Positions 18,263-29,004 of a stretch of 36,310 nucleotides of DNA are shown here, piece by piece. Origin of the DNA: Prorocentrum cordatum (lineage: Eukaryota > Sar > Dinophyceae > Prorocentrales > Prorocentraceae). The position numbers were made by a program, and so were the translations under genes. Where the stretch lies: positions 124,759 through 161,068 of the forward strand of contig CAUYUJ010020242.1 in assembly GCA_963575745.1 (NCBI GenBank), in the 5' to 3' direction. Position 1 is the stretch's first letter, and every line of letters begins with the position of its first letter. The notes under the pieces were generated by a model. It made no database searches, was not told where the DNA came from, and was given only the letters and a program-made list of their open reading frames with translations.

Positions 18263-19879
18263 TCACACCCTGCCGGCAAGACTCGCAACAAATGTGTCGT
18301 ATGTAGTCGTCACACCGCTGCGCATAAGTACACCCTCCCAGATCTCGCGGTCCACTGTCCACCCCGTATTGATACGAAAGGATGCCAGTTCCACAGGTCG
18401 ATGCTGAGGATCCTGCGGCTTGGTCCACATTGTGCTCCGTCCGTTGGGTCCCGATCCTGTCTCCCCCCTGATCTCCATGGCCTCACTGTTGGTACACTCG
18501 CGGTATGTCCCGTAGAAGCGTCCCACAGCTCCGATATGATCACGTTTCCATGGTGGAGCTTCTATACGTACGCGGACCCGACTGGGTCGTTGTAACATGC
18601 CCTGGAACATGCTGTCATAGTCTGGAGGTGACCTCGAAACCTGAGCCGCATTCCTCTGGGGATTCGGAGTTAAAGCATCATCAAAAGCACGCTTCACGTT
18701 GTATAGTGTCGAAGAGTCGGTTCCTACAATGAATTTGATTTTGATCGTACTCAACATCATTCTACTTCCATTCATACGTAATGTGCCCTCGTAATCGATC
18801 CTAGCTTCATCCTCTGCAGCGATGGCCGTCTTCAAATTAGTGATGAATTGTGCAGCGTCCGTGTCTCTCATCATACTGGCCGAACGTGTAACCGCTGTCC
18901 CGTTCCAGTCAGTCCAGCCTGTGAGCTCCACATAGCTGGGATTGAAGCTGGATGGTCCCGAGAGTCCTGGTGGGCCTCCTCCATAGGAAGGTGCCGTGGT
19001 CGAGGCAGCACCTGATATCACACTGGGGTTCTTCTTGAGGTCCTGCATTTGTCGTTCCAAGTTGCTCATCCTGATGTCGGAGGCCTCCTGACGGTTCGAG
19101 ATGCTCTGAATATCGGCCCTAATTTCGACGTTTTCTTGTTGCCTAACTTTGCTCTCAAGTACGTTGAGCTCCGCGAAGGCCTTGAACCAGGATGGGGCCT
19201 CGTCCGAGACCACACTGAGTTTCTTTCGCTTCTCCTCGAGTTCCCCCAAGAGTGCCTCCTGAGGACCGTTGGCACGATGTTTGACATTTCGTTGGGCATC
19301 GTCGCTAACACCCTGCATACCCTGACGCTCTCCAGCACCTTCAGGGACAACAGCCGCTTGGGCCGCCGCTTGTTGTGCCTCCGTGGGCATACCTGGGGGT
19401 CCCCCTAGAGCACCTTGTGGAGCTGGGCCTCTAGGAACAACAGGAGCGCCTCCAGATCCTTGACCTCCAGGACTGACCTGACCTGCTGGAGCCCCTCCCA
19501 CACGCCCTCCGTTGATTGTATTTCCCGCCACAGCTGCGTTGGAAGGAGTCTGCATCATATTCATGAGTCCTGTATTCATATTCACAAATGAAGATGGGAC
19601 AACACAATGACTATCACTATCTGGTGTGGAGTCGGCAGTATTCAATCTCCCGTCCAGTGGAAGGTCACGTACAATTTGCTCGGTATCCTGAATTTGCCTC
19701 TTCCGAGACGCCCTCTCAACAGCAGAATCTGGTCTCTGTCCGTAATCCTGTGAGTACTGCAAATAAGGTACAGTCGGGGAAATATCCTCCAGCTGGAAAC
19801 GTCTAGCAAGTATTGAAAAGTCGTACCCGTCCGTCGTTGCACACACGACAAGCAAAACAACAACAATTACAGCACACAA
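18263..19879 (-). CDS. LINE ORF1 (coiled-coil, Gly/Pro/Gln-rich)
   Basis: The frame is open from about 19993 to a TGA at 18265-18263. The extent given here begins with a TTG, and the first in-frame ATG is at 19579 (about 438 residues, starting MNTGLMNMMQ). Counting from 19879: residues 105-205 are Gly/Pro/Ala/Gln-rich and disordered. About 205-283 is a charged heptad-like stretch (EALLGELEEKRKK, RADIQSISNRQE, SNLERQMQDLKK), probably a coiled coil. About 313-538 is a globular C-terminal region without a motif I recognise. A zinc knuckle or obvious RRM is not visible. The role is presumably RNA binding and particle formation, as for ORF1 proteins of LINEs generally. The hydrophobic residues at the start of the longer frame look like upstream GTTGTTGTT low complexity rather than a signal peptide. 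Confidence 0.75.
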   Translation of the reverse strand: MCAVIVVVLLVVCATTDGYDFSILARRFQLEDISPTVPYLQYSQDYGQRPDSAVERASRKRQIQDTEQIVRDLPLDGRLNTADSTPDSDSHCVVPSSFVNMNTGLMNMMQTPSNAAVAGNTINGGRVGGAPAGQVSPGGQGSGGAPVVPRGPAPQGALGGPPGMPTEAQQAAAQAAVVPEGAGERQGMQGVSDDAQRNVKHRANGPQEALLGELEEKRKKLSVVSDEAPSWFKAFAELNVLESKVRQQENVEIRADIQSISNRQEASDIRMSNLERQMQDLKKNPSVISGAASTTAPSYGGGPPGLSGPSSFNPSYVELTGWTDWNGTAVTRSASMMRDTDAAQFITNLKTAIAAEDEARIDYEGTLRMNGSRMMLSTIKIKFIVGTDSSTLYNVKRAFDDALTPNPQRNAAQVSRSPPDYDSMFQGMLQRPSRVRVRIEAPPWKRDHIGAVGRFYGTYRECTNSEAMEIRGETGSGPNGRSTMWTKPQDPQHRPVELASFRINTGWTVDREIWEGVLMRSGVTTTYDTFVASLAGRV

Positions 19880-20013
19880 AGCAGGCGGCCTGGCTTGCCT
19901 GGAAGATGCCGTACTCGTCGATGGCAGCGATGGCCGCCGCGCCGCTCCCCCGCGACGCCGACACCCCCTGAGCTCCTGTGGGATCCAGGAGCCCTAGAGC
20001 CGAGATGCCTTGA
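19880..20013 (-). other. LINE 5' leader
   Basis: GC-rich stretch between the LINE's 5' junction and the ORF1 frame. The ORF1 frame stays open back to a TAG at 19996-19994 but contains no ATG, which fits an untranslated leader. Confidence 0.5.
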
Positions 20014-21011
20014 GCCGGGGAACTCGTAGAGCTTCCTACCTCGACTTAAGTTGAGAAAACCGACAGCATCCAACATTCCGACTTATAGTGAATATTTGTT
20101 GACCTCTGAATGCGACAGGCGGACGCGTCTGATGTCTGCGAATCGACTTCTGTCATTACCAGCCCTGCAGCCCCCCTACAGGCCCGAGTTAGGTGCAGAA
20201 AGCCGACAGCACTTCTGAGAATGACTCGAACAATATAGAAGTTTTGCAGATCTAATTTGGGCAGCAGACCGAGTTCCGAGCTCTGGATTCAACAGGCGGA
20301 CGCGCCTGATGTCTTCAAATCGATTCCTGTGACCACCAGCACTGTAGCCCCCTCAGCGCGAGTTGGGTGAAGAAAACCGAGAGCACTTCTCAAGATGACT
20401 CGACCAATCCAAATTCTAGATCGGGCAGCAGACCGAGTTCAGAGCTCTGGATTCGACAGAAAAACGCAACTGAGGATTCTGAATCGGTTTCTGTAAATAT
20501 CAGCTCTGCAGCTGTCCTACAGCTCGAGTTAAGTGTAGAAAACCGAGAGTTCCTGTCAAGATGACTCGAATAATACGAACAGGTTTGCGGACCTAGCTCG
20601 GCTGACAGACCGAGTTCAGACCTCTCGATTGAACAGCCGAACGCGCCTAATCATTCTACATCGATTAGCTGTGCTTACGAGCTCTGTAGCTGTCCTAAAG
20701 CTCGAGTTATGTTCAGAAAACCGTCAGCACGTATCAAGATGACTCAAAACAGCCGATCCCGCCATGACGCTTTTCGATAGTAACATTCACCCGATCGAGC
20801 TGAGATCAAGATGGCGAGCGGGAATAAGATCGAATATCACGGGAAAAAATACTAGAGCTCAAACGAGTTGTCAAATTTCGATAACAAAATTTTCAACCGA
20901 GCAAAAGTTGTGAAAATTTCAGTCGAGATTTTTCGAGCCAACTAGCCTGCCAGCGTTTTCGAATTACTCTTAAGCTTCGCCGCTGCGCTCTCAGGGAAGC
21001 TCTACGAGTCA
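20014..21011 (-). repeat. Monomer array and tail of the LINE-split element
   Basis: This is the right-hand part of the element that opens at 13959. It holds the inner terminal repeat AACTCGTAGAGCTTCC at 20021, about four 160-177-bp monomers, the tail core at 20812, and a tail variant (GAGCCAACTAGCCTGCCAGC, CTTCGCCGCTGCGCTCTCAG) shared with the elements at 21034 and 25178. Confidence 0.85.
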
Positions 21012-21033
21012 CTAGCTCCACCCCGCGCCGGAA

Positions 21034-22058
21034 CTGGGCGCCGGCGGTAAACCGTCAACCTTTGTTACCGCCGGGGGACTCCTAGAGCTTCCTGACAACG
21101 CGCGTAAATCGACAGCACCTCTCAAGATGACTCGAACAATACGAATAGTTTGGCAAACCTAGTTCGAGTATCAGACCGAGTTCAGACCTCTGCATGCGAT
21201 GGGCGGACGCGTCTGATGTCTCTGAATCGATCCCTGTGATTATCAGCCCTGCAGCCCCCCCTGCAGCCGAGTTAAGTGCAGGAAACCGATAGCACCTCTC
21301 AGGATGACTCGAACAATTCGAATAGTTTCGCGGACCTAGTTCGGGCAACAAACCGAGTTCAGAGCTCTGGATTCCGCAGGCGAACGCGCCTGATGTCTCC
21401 GAATCGATTCCAGTGATTACCAGCCATGCAGCCCCCTACAGCCCGAGTTAATTGCAGAGAACCGACAGCATCTCGCAAGCGACTCGAACAATACGAATAG
21501 TTTCGCGATTCTAGATCGGGCAGCAGACCGAGTTCAGAGCTCTGGATTCAACAGAGAACGGCCACTGATGATTATGAATCAGATTCTGTACGCATCAGCT
21601 CTTTAGCTGTCCTGTAGCTCGAGTTAAGTACAGAAAACCGAGAGCGCCTGTCAAGATGACTCGAATAATACGAATAGGTTTGCGCACCTAGCTCGGCTAG
21701 CAGACCGAATTCAGACCTCTGGCTTCAACAGGCGAACGCGCCTGATCATTCTGAATCGATTAGCTGTGCTTACCAGCTCTTTAGCTGTCCTGAAGCTCGA
21801 GTTATCTTAAGAAAACCGACATCGCGTGACAAGATGACTCGAAACAGCCGATCCCGCCATGACGCTTTTCGATAGTAATACCCACCCGATCGAGCTGATA
21901 TCAAGATGGCGAGCGGGAATAAGATCGAATATCACGGGAAAAAATACTAGAGCTCAAACGAATTGTTAAATTTCGAGAACAAAATTTTCAACCGAGCCAA
22001 AGTTGTGAAAAGTTCAGTCGAGATTTTTCGAGCCAACTAGCCTGCCAGCGTTTTCGAA
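21034..22058 (-). mobile_element. Type 1 element, cut in its tail
   Basis: Head 21034-21094 with perfect CCGGCGGTAA/TTACCGCCGG stem. ACTCCTAGAGCTTCC has one change in the inner repeat, and the TATA-like segment is deleted (CTGACAACGCGCGTAAATC). Five monomers precede a tail core at 21905 (MASGNKIEYHGKKY). It is cut at GCGTTTTCGAA^ by the element at 22059; the continuation expected there is TTACTCTTAAGC. It is inserted at GCGCCGGAA^ in the 12414 element. Confidence 0.75.
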
Positions 22059-22917
22059 CTGGGATCGGGCGGTAAACCGTCAACCAGGTAACCGCCGGGA
22101 GCCTCGTAGAGCTCTAGGCGCGGCGCTGCTCGAAGCACACGAAAGAAGCTTTCTCAAGCGTGAAGAAGAAATATCGGAAAAAATGTTTTTTAAAATTTTG
22201 CATCTTCGCTTCGTGGACCTAGCTGCCAGACCGAGTTCGGACCTCTCGATGCGAGAAAAATCGCGCCGGGTGATACTCGGTCGGTTTATATGCGTGCCAG
22301 CTCTGTAGCTCTCCTAAATCTTCAGTTAAGGGAAACCGACAACACTCGTCAAAATGATCGTATATTACAAATAATTTGGCGGGCCTAGCTCGAGCAACAG
22401 ACCGAGTTCAGACCTCTCGATGGGACAGAAGAACACGCCTGATGATTCTGAATCGGTTTCTGTAAGTATCAGCTCTGTAGCTGTCCTAAATCTCGAGTTA
22501 AGTACAGAAAACCGTCAACGCGTGTCAAGATGACTCGAAACGGCCGACGGTTCCCTCAAGTCTTTTGATAGTAATATTACAGCTACAGACCTGGAAATTT
22601 AACTGGCAGACGCGGCATAACCCGCTACAGGTGGGAAAAATACTTGTTTGTAAAAGGAATTTTAAAATTTAGCACAAAGATAGAACTTGGTAGCGTCCAA
22701 AACCCGGAGAGTAAAGAGACACACACTGGAAAACCTTCCTGCAAGCCCACGGAAGCTCGCGTGAAGCTCTTCTGGGGCTCTGGGGGGTTCCCCGGCAGCG
22801 CTTCCGAAGCGCTGCCAGGGACGCTTCCACGCGTGCCTGCACGCGTGCGGGCACGCGCGGAAGCTTGCCGAAAGCTCTCCCGGACGCGCTGCCGGGTCGA
22901 ACGAGCTGCTGCGAGGA
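22059..22917 (-). mobile_element. Type 3 element with monomers and a GC-rich module; right end not reached
   Basis: The head is CTGGGATCGGGCGGTAAACC with returning arm GGTAACCGCCGGG and inner repeat GCCTCGTAGAGCTC. Two monomer-like segments (22230-22330 and 22380-22520) are followed by AACTGGCAGACGCGGCATAA, as in the type 3 element at 29363. A GC-rich module starts at about 22683 and is cut at GCTGCGAGGA^ by the element at 22918. Confidence 0.65.
22683..22917 (+). repeat. GC-rich module, copy 4 (left part)
   Basis: CTTGGTAGCGTCCAAAACCC, then GCAGCGCTTCCGAAGCGCTG, CGTGCCTGCACGCGTGCGGG and GCCGAAAGCTCTCCCGGACG. Same order as copies 1, 2 and 5. The 15 bases at 31777-31791 (CTTGGTAGCGTCCAA) are another copy of its left edge. 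Confidence 0.75.
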
Positions 22918-24020
22918 CTGGGCGCCGGCGGTAAACCGTCAACCTTTCTTACCGCCGGGGGGCTCGTAGAGCTTCCTGACAACATATAATGTCGAAAGAA
23001 ATTACACAGAAAGAATAATTTTGCAGCCCAGGCAATTTGAGACCTCTCGGATGCAAAAGACGAACGCCGCCGATGCTTCTAGATCGTCTTCTGTACGAGC
23101 TCTGTAGCTCTCCTACAGCCCGAGTTACGTGCGTAAATCGACAGCACCTCTCGAGATGACTCGAACAATATGAATAGTTCGAGCATCAGACCGAGTTCAG
23201 ACCTCTGCATGCGACAGACGGACGCGTCTGATGTCTCTGAATCGATCCCTGTGATTACCAGCCCTGCAGCCCCCCCTGCAGCCGAGTTAAGTGCAGGAAA
23301 CCGACAGCATCTCTCAGGATGACTCGAACAATACGAATAGTTTCTAGTTCGGGCAACAGACCGAGGTCGGAGCTCTGGATTCCGCAGGCAAACGCGCCTG
23401 ATGTCTCCGAATCGATTCCAGTGATTACCAGCCATGCAGCCCCCCTACAGCCCGAGTTAAGTGCAGAAAACCGACAGTATCTCGCAAGTGACTCGAACAA
23501 TACGAATAGTTTCGCGATTCTAGATCGGGCAGCAGACCGAGTTCAGAGCTCTGCATTCAACAGACAACGGCAACTGATGATTCTGAATCAGATTCTGTAC
23601 GTAGCGGCTCTGTAGCTGTCCTGTAGATCGAGTTAAGTACAGAAAACCGAGAGCGCCTGTCAAGATGACTCGAATAATACGAATAGGTTTGCGCACCTAG
23701 CTCGGCTAGCAGACCGAATTCAGACCTCTGGCTTCAACAGGCGAACGCGCCTGATCATTCTGAATCGATTAGCTGTGCTTACCAGCTCTTTAGCTGTCCT
23801 GAAGCTCGAGTTATCTTGAGAAAACCGACACCGCGTGACAAGATGACTCGAAACGGCCGATCCCGCCCGTGTGCTTTTTGGCAGTAAAAGGTACCCGATC
23901 GAGCTGAGATCAAGATGGCGAGCGGGAATAAGATCGAATATCACGGGAAAAAATACTAGAGCTCAAACGAATTGTTGAATTTTGAGAACCAAATTTTCAA
24001 CCGACCAAAAGTCAGCAAAA

Positions 24021-25130
24021 CTGGGCACCGGCGGTAAACCGTCAACCTTTCTTACCGCCGGGGGACTCGTAGTGCTTCCTGACAGTATATAATGAGGGAA
24101 AAAAATCAAGAGAAGAAATAGTTTTTCAGCCCAACCGATTTCAGACCTCTCAAGACGACTCTAACGAAAAAACAAAAAGTTTGGCAACCCAGCTCGAGTA
24201 TCAAACCAAGTTCAGACCTTTGAATGCGACAGGCTGACGCGTCTGATGTCTGCGAATCAACCCATGTGATTACCAGCCCTGCAGCCCCCCTACAGCCCGA
24301 GTTAAGTGCAGAAAACCGACAACATCTCTCAGGATGACTCGAATAATATAGTAGTTTCGCAGACCTAGTTCGAGCAGCAGACCGAGTTCCGAGCTCTGGG
24401 TTCGACAGACGGGCGCGCCTAAGGTCTCCAAATCGATGTCTGTGCCCAGGAGCGCTGTAGCTCTCCCCAGCACGAGTTAAGTGCAGACAACCGAGAGCAC
24501 TTCTCAAGATGACTCGAACAATACGAATAGTTTCGCAAACCTAGCTCAGGCAGCAGGCCGAGTTAATAGCTCTCGATTCAACAGATGAACGCGCCGGATG
24601 ATTTCCAATCGATTTCTGTGACAATGAGCTCTGTAGCTGCCCTAGAGCTCGAGTTAAGTACAAAAACCGAGAGCATCTGCTAATATAACTCGAATAGTAC
24701 GAATAGGTTTGCGGACCTAGCTCGGCTAGCAGACCGAATTCAGACCTCTGGCTTCAACAGGCGAACGCGCCTGATCATTCTGGATGGATTAGCTGTGCTT
24801 AACAGCTCTGTAGCTGTCCTAAAGCTCGAGTTATCTTCAGAAAACCGCCATCGCGTATTAAGATGACTTGAAACGGATCCCGCCTGCCTGCTTTTTGGCA
24901 ATAAAAGGTACCCGATCGAGCTGAGATCAAGATGGCGAGCGGGAATAAGATCGAATATCACGGGAAAAATACTAGAGCTCTAACGAATGGTTCAATTTCG
25001 AGAACAAAATTTTCAACCGACCAAAAGTCACCAAAAGGTCCGTCGAGGTTTTTCTTGCCAACTAGCTCTCCGGCGCCCCGGAATTACTAAGCTTCCAGCA
25101 ATAACTTGCTACGGGAAGCTCTACGAGTTA
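24021..25130 (-). mobile_element. Type 1 element, complete, 1110 bp
   Basis: Head 24021-24081 (CTGGGCACCGGCGGTAAACC, TTACCGCCGG, ACTCGTAGTGCTTCC, GTATATAATG). There are about five monomers. The tail core at 24931 has one A fewer in the A-run, which shifts the micro-ORF. The right end is CGGGAAGCTCTACGAGTTA at 25130. Excision joins CAGCAAAA to GGTCCGTCGAG, the ordinary uninterrupted tail. Confidence 0.88.
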
Positions 25131-27120
25131 GGTCCGTCGAGATTTTCCTTGCCAACTAGCTCTCCAGCGCCCCGGAACTGGACGCCGGCGGTAAACCGTC
25201 AACCTTGGTTACCGCCGGGGGACTCGTAGAGCTTCCTAGCTCGACTTCAGTTGAGACAACCGACAGCACCTACCAACATTCCGCCTCATAGTGAATATTT
25301 TTTGACCTCTGAATGCGACAGGCGGACGCGTCTGATGTCTGCGAATCGACTTCTCATTACCACCCCTACAGCCCGAGTTAAGTGCGGAAAACCGACAGCA
25401 CCTCTCAGGATGACTCGAACAATACAATAATTATGCGGACCTAGTTCGGGCGGCAGACCGAGTTCCGAGCTCTGGATTCGACAGGCGGACACGCATGATC
25501 TCTTTAAATCGATTCCTGTGACAACAAGCACTGTAGCCCCCCTCAGCGCGAGTGAAGTGAAGAAAACCGATAGCACTTCTCAAGATGACTCGACCAATAC
25601 GAATAATTTTGTGATTCTAGATCGGGCAGCAAACCGAGTTCAGAGCTCTGGATTCGACTGACAAACACACCTGATGATTCTGAATCCGTTCCTGTAAATA
25701 TCAGCTCTGTAGCTGTCCTACAGCTCGAGTTAAGTACAGAAAACCGAGAGTGCCTCTCAAGATGACTCGAATACTACGAATAGGTTTGCGCACCTAGCTC
25801 GGCTAACAGACCGAGTTCAGGCCTCTGGATTCGACAGGCGAACGCGCCTTTTCATTCTACATCGATTAGCTGTGCCTACCAGCTCTGTAGCTGTCCTACA
25901 GCTCGAGTTATGTTCGGAAAACCGTCAGCGTGCATCAAGATGACTCGAATCGGCCGATCCCGCCACAGTGCTTTTCGATAGTAATATTCACCCGATCGAG
26001 CTGAGATCAAGATGGCGAGCGGAAATAAGATCGAATATCACAGGAAAAAATACTAGAGCTCTAACGAATTGTCAAATTTCGAGAACAAAAGTTTCAACCG
26101 ACCAAAAGTTGTGAAAAGTTCAGTTCTTTTTTTTCGAGCCAACTAGCCTGCCAGCGTTTTCGAATTACTGGGCGCCGGCGGTAAACCGTCAACCTTTGTT
26201 ACCGCCGGGGGACTCGTAGAGCTTCCTGACAACGTATAATGTCGAAGAAAATTACACACAAAAAAAGTTTTTCAGCCCAAGCAATTTCAGACCTCTCGGA
26301 TGCAACAGCCGGACGCCCCCCTCTGAATGCGACTGTGAATCGACTTCTGTCATTATCAGGCCTGCAGCCCCCCTACAGCCCGAGTTAAGTGCAGAAACCG
26401 ACAGCACCTCTCAGGATGGTTTTAATACAATAGCTTCGCGGAGCTAGTTCGAGCAGCAGACCGAGTTCCGAGCCCTCAATTCGAAAGGCGGACGCGCCTG
26501 ATGTCTCCAAATCGATTTCTGTGACCGCAGCACTCTAGCCCTCCCCCAGCACGAGTTAAGTGGAGAAAACCGAAAGGACTTCTCGATGACTCGAACAATA
26601 CGAATAGTTTCGCGCACCTAGCTCGAGCAGCAGGCCGAGTTCAGAGCTTTCGATTGGACAGACGAAGGCGCCTGATGATTCCAAATCGATTCCTGTGACT
26701 ATGAGCTCTGTAGCTGCCCTACAGCTCGAGTTGACTACAGAAAACCGAGAGCGTACGCTACTATGACTCGAATAATACGAATAGGTTTACGGACCTAGCT
26801 GACTTAACAGACCGAGTTCAGACCTCTGGATTCAACAGGCGAACGCGCCTAATCATTCTGCATCGATTAGCTGTGCTTACCAGCTCTGTAGCAGGCCTAA
26901 TAAAGCTCGAGTAATGTTAAGATAACCGTCAGTGCGTATCAAGATGACTCAAAACGGCCGATCCCGCCAGAGTGCTGTTTGGCAGTAAAAGGTACCCGAT
27001 CGAGCTGAGATCGAGATTGCGAGCGGGAATAAGATCGAATATCACGGGAAAAAATACTAGAGCTCAAACGAATTGTTTAATTTCGAGAACGAAATTTTCA
27101 ACCGACCGAAAGTCACCAAA

Positions 27121-28156
27121 CTGGGCGCCGGCGCTAAACCGTCAACCTTTCTTACCGCCGGGGAACTCGTAGAGCTTCCTAAGATGACTTTAACAAAACA
27201 AACAAACAGTTTCGCAATCCAGTTCGAGTATCGAACCGAGTTCAGACCTCTGAAAGCGACAGGCGGGCGCGTCTGATGTCTGTGAATACTCTCGTGTAAT
27301 TCCCAGCCCTGCAGCTCCCCTACAGCCCGAGCAAAGTGCAGAAAACCGACAGTACCGACGCGAATAATACAATAGTTTCGCGGACCTAGTTCGAGCAGCA
27401 GACCGAGTTCCGAGCTCTGGAATCGACCAACAGACGCGCCTGATCTGTGCAAATCGATATCTGTGACCCGCAGCACTGTAGCCCTCCCCCAGCACGAGTT
27501 GAGTGCAGAAAATTGAGAGCACTTCTCAAGATGATTCGGACAATACGAATAATTTCGCGACCCTAGCTCGGGCAGCAGGCCGAGTTCAGAGCTCTCGGTT
27601 CAATAGACGAACGCGACTTGATTCCCCATCGATATCTGTGAGAATGAGCCCTGTAGCTTCCCTAGAGCTCGAGTTGAGTACAGAAATCCGAGAGCGTCTG
27701 TCAAGACGACTCGAATAATACGAATAGGTTTGCGGATCTAGCTCGGCTAGCAGACCGAGTTCAGGCCTCTGGATTCAACAGGCGAATGCGCCTGATAATT
27801 CTGAATGCGATATGTGTGCTTACCAGCTCTGTAGCTGCCTTGCAGCTCGAGTTAGTACAGAAAACCGAGAGCGAACGCGTATCAAGATGACTCGGAACGG
27901 TCGTTCCCGCCGGGACGCTTTTTGGCAGTGTACCCGATCGAGCTGAGATCAAGATGGCGAGCGGGCATAAGATCAAATATCACGGGAAAAAATACTAGAG
28001 CTCTAACGAATGGTTCAATTTCGAGAACAAAATTTTCAACCGACCAAAAGTCACCAAAAGGTCCGTCGAGGTTTTTCTTGCCAACTCGCTCTCCAGCGCT
28101 CCGGAATTGCTCTCAAGCTTCCAGCAATAACTTGTTAAAGGAAGCTCTACGAGTTA
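27121..28156 (-). mobile_element. Type 1 element, complete, 1036 bp
   Basis: The head CTGGGCGCCGGCGCTAAACC carries a G-to-C change that breaks one stem pair, and the returning arm TTACCGCCGG is intact. AACTCGTAGAGCTTCC follows. The TATA-like part is deleted (TTCCTAAGATGACTTTAAC). There are about four monomers. The tail core at 27954 encodes MASGHKIKYHGKKY. The right end AAGGAAGCTCTACGAGTTA is intact. Confidence 0.87.
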
Positions 28157-28204
28157 AGTTCCGTCGAGATTTTTCTTGCTAACTAGCTCTGTGGCGCGTC
28201 GGAA

Positions 28205-29004
28205 CTGCCGCCAGCGGTGGACCGTCAACCGGCTCACACCGGGAACCTTGTAGAGCTTATCTCATGCGTAACAGCGCTCGGAGTCGGAAGAGAGAGCTTC
28301 TGGAAGCATTTCTCGAAACAGCGAAAAAATCATTTTTTCGTGTTGACATGAAGATGGTTCCTTCAAGTGTTTTAATAGTAAAAATGCGCCTGAAGATCTC
28401 ATACTGAGACAGAGAGGCCCTTATAGTCGTTTACAGGTGCGAAAAATCTACTTTCTCAAAATGAATTGTCAAATATCTTTCAAAAAATCGCACTTCTAAG
28501 CGTCCAAAAACCGGATAGCGAAGCGAAGCGCGCAACGCCGCACGGGGACCTCTGCCAGGCCGCCTGAAACGATGCGCGGGACGCTGGAAACCTCGCAGGA
28601 GACGCTTGCAGGGGCGCCGTTTACGATGCGTGGGGCCCTGCACAGCGCGCAAGGAAGATCTGCTCAGGCGCCTGGAAGAACTGCCGAAGCTCTTCCGAAG
28701 CTCTGCCGAAGCGCTTCGCGCACCCTGGAGCCACGCGTATTGGGAAACGCTAGGAAGCCACGCTCCCGGACACGCTGCGAACTCCGGCGAGTTGCTCCGG
28801 CAAGCGTGGACCGGCGAGCGTGGGCGCGTCCTCCTCACCACCCACAGCCGGCTTCTAATCTGGAACCCTCAGCTCTCCAAGGAGCTATCCGGGAAAAACC
28901 TCCCAAAAGTTACCACTTTGTCCTTTCTGGCCGGGTCGGCTAACCAGCTCCACCCCGCGCCGGAATTCCTCTAGCTCATCGATGACGAAGAGCTCTACGA
29001 CGTA
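28205..29004 (-). mobile_element. Type 2 element with GC-rich module, complete, 800 bp
   Basis: Degenerate head (CTGCCGCCAGCGGTGGACCG, CTCACACCGGG, AACCTTGTAGAGC). The body has AAGTGTTTTAATAGTAAAA and GAGGCCCTTATAGTCG. After TCAAATATCTTTCAAAAAAT the GC-rich module is inserted, and the body resumes CCCAAAAGTTACCACTTTG. The right end is GAGCTCTACGACGTA. Excision joins GCGTCGGAA to TTACTCTTAGCTTCC. Because it is uninterrupted, it is the reference for the order of parts in the other module-bearing elements. Confidence 0.83.
28495..28893 (+). repeat. GC-rich module, copy 5 (uninterrupted)
   Basis: It runs from AAGCGTCCAAAAACCGGATAGCG to GGAGCTATCCGGGAAAAACC, and these ends are inverted repeats of each other (CCGGATAGC and GCTATCCGG). 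The interior is the most divergent of the copies. It sits between TCTTTCAAAAAATCGCA and CCCAAAAGTTACC, words that are adjacent or nearly so in module-free short elements, so it is an insertion. Confidence 0.7.

Larger units (their letters stand above)
13992..20013 (-). mobile_element. Non-LTR retrotransposon (LINE), ~6.0 kb
   Basis: Its 3' end, at the left, is a short (CAAA)n tail read on the minus strand. Its 5' end, at the right, is GC-rich (minus strand starts TCAAGGCATCTCGGC). It carries ORF1 and ORF2 in the same orientation as the host element. It interrupts the host element's terminal hairpin between GGTT and GCCGGGG; relative to intact heads about 3 bp (ACC) are missing. A CCTTG word on both flanks could be a 5-bp duplication, but it is also explained by chance. 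It has no long 3' UTR: coding sequence runs into the tail. Confidence 0.9.
13959..21011 (-). mobile_element. Type 1 element split by the LINE (~1.03 kb net)
   Basis: The left arm CTGGGCGCCGGCGGTAAACC runs to CTTGGTT at 13991, where the LINE begins. The element continues at 20014 with GCCGGGGAACTCGTAGAGCT. Monomers follow from about 20100 to 20740, the tail core is at 20812 (MASGNKIEYHGKKY), and the right end is GGGAAGCTCTACGAGTCA at 21011. The outer type 2 element then resumes. The subtype matches those at 10006, 12752 and 25178 (TTCCTACCTCGACTTAAGTT). Confidence 0.85.
12414..21033 (-). mobile_element. Type 2 element interrupted by two type 1 elements
   Basis: The head CTGGCGCCGGCGGTGAACC/TCACCGCCGGG, AACCTCGTAGAGCTCC and body 12470-12751 are close to the elements at 7795 and 31792 (AGAATCGACACAGAGTG, AACTCATGCAAAAATGCATC). 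It is cut at GGGCCAA^ (12751) and resumes at 21012 with CTAGCTCCACCCCGCGCCGG, exactly as in the uncut copy at 8115. It is cut again at GCCGGAA^ by the element at 21034, and I do not see it close. Confidence 0.75.

Noticed and set aside
19800-19879. Signal peptide at the start of the long ORF1 frame
   Set aside because: The hydrophobic run is encoded by GTTGTTGTT-like low complexity without an ATG. The first ATG is 100 codons downstream.
13959-20030. The LINE and its host element as one large autonomous transposon
   Set aside because: The LINE has its own (CAAA)n tail and breaks the hairpin arm. Removing it restores a normal ~1.03-kb type 1 element, and its proteins are of LINE type, not Rep/helicase.
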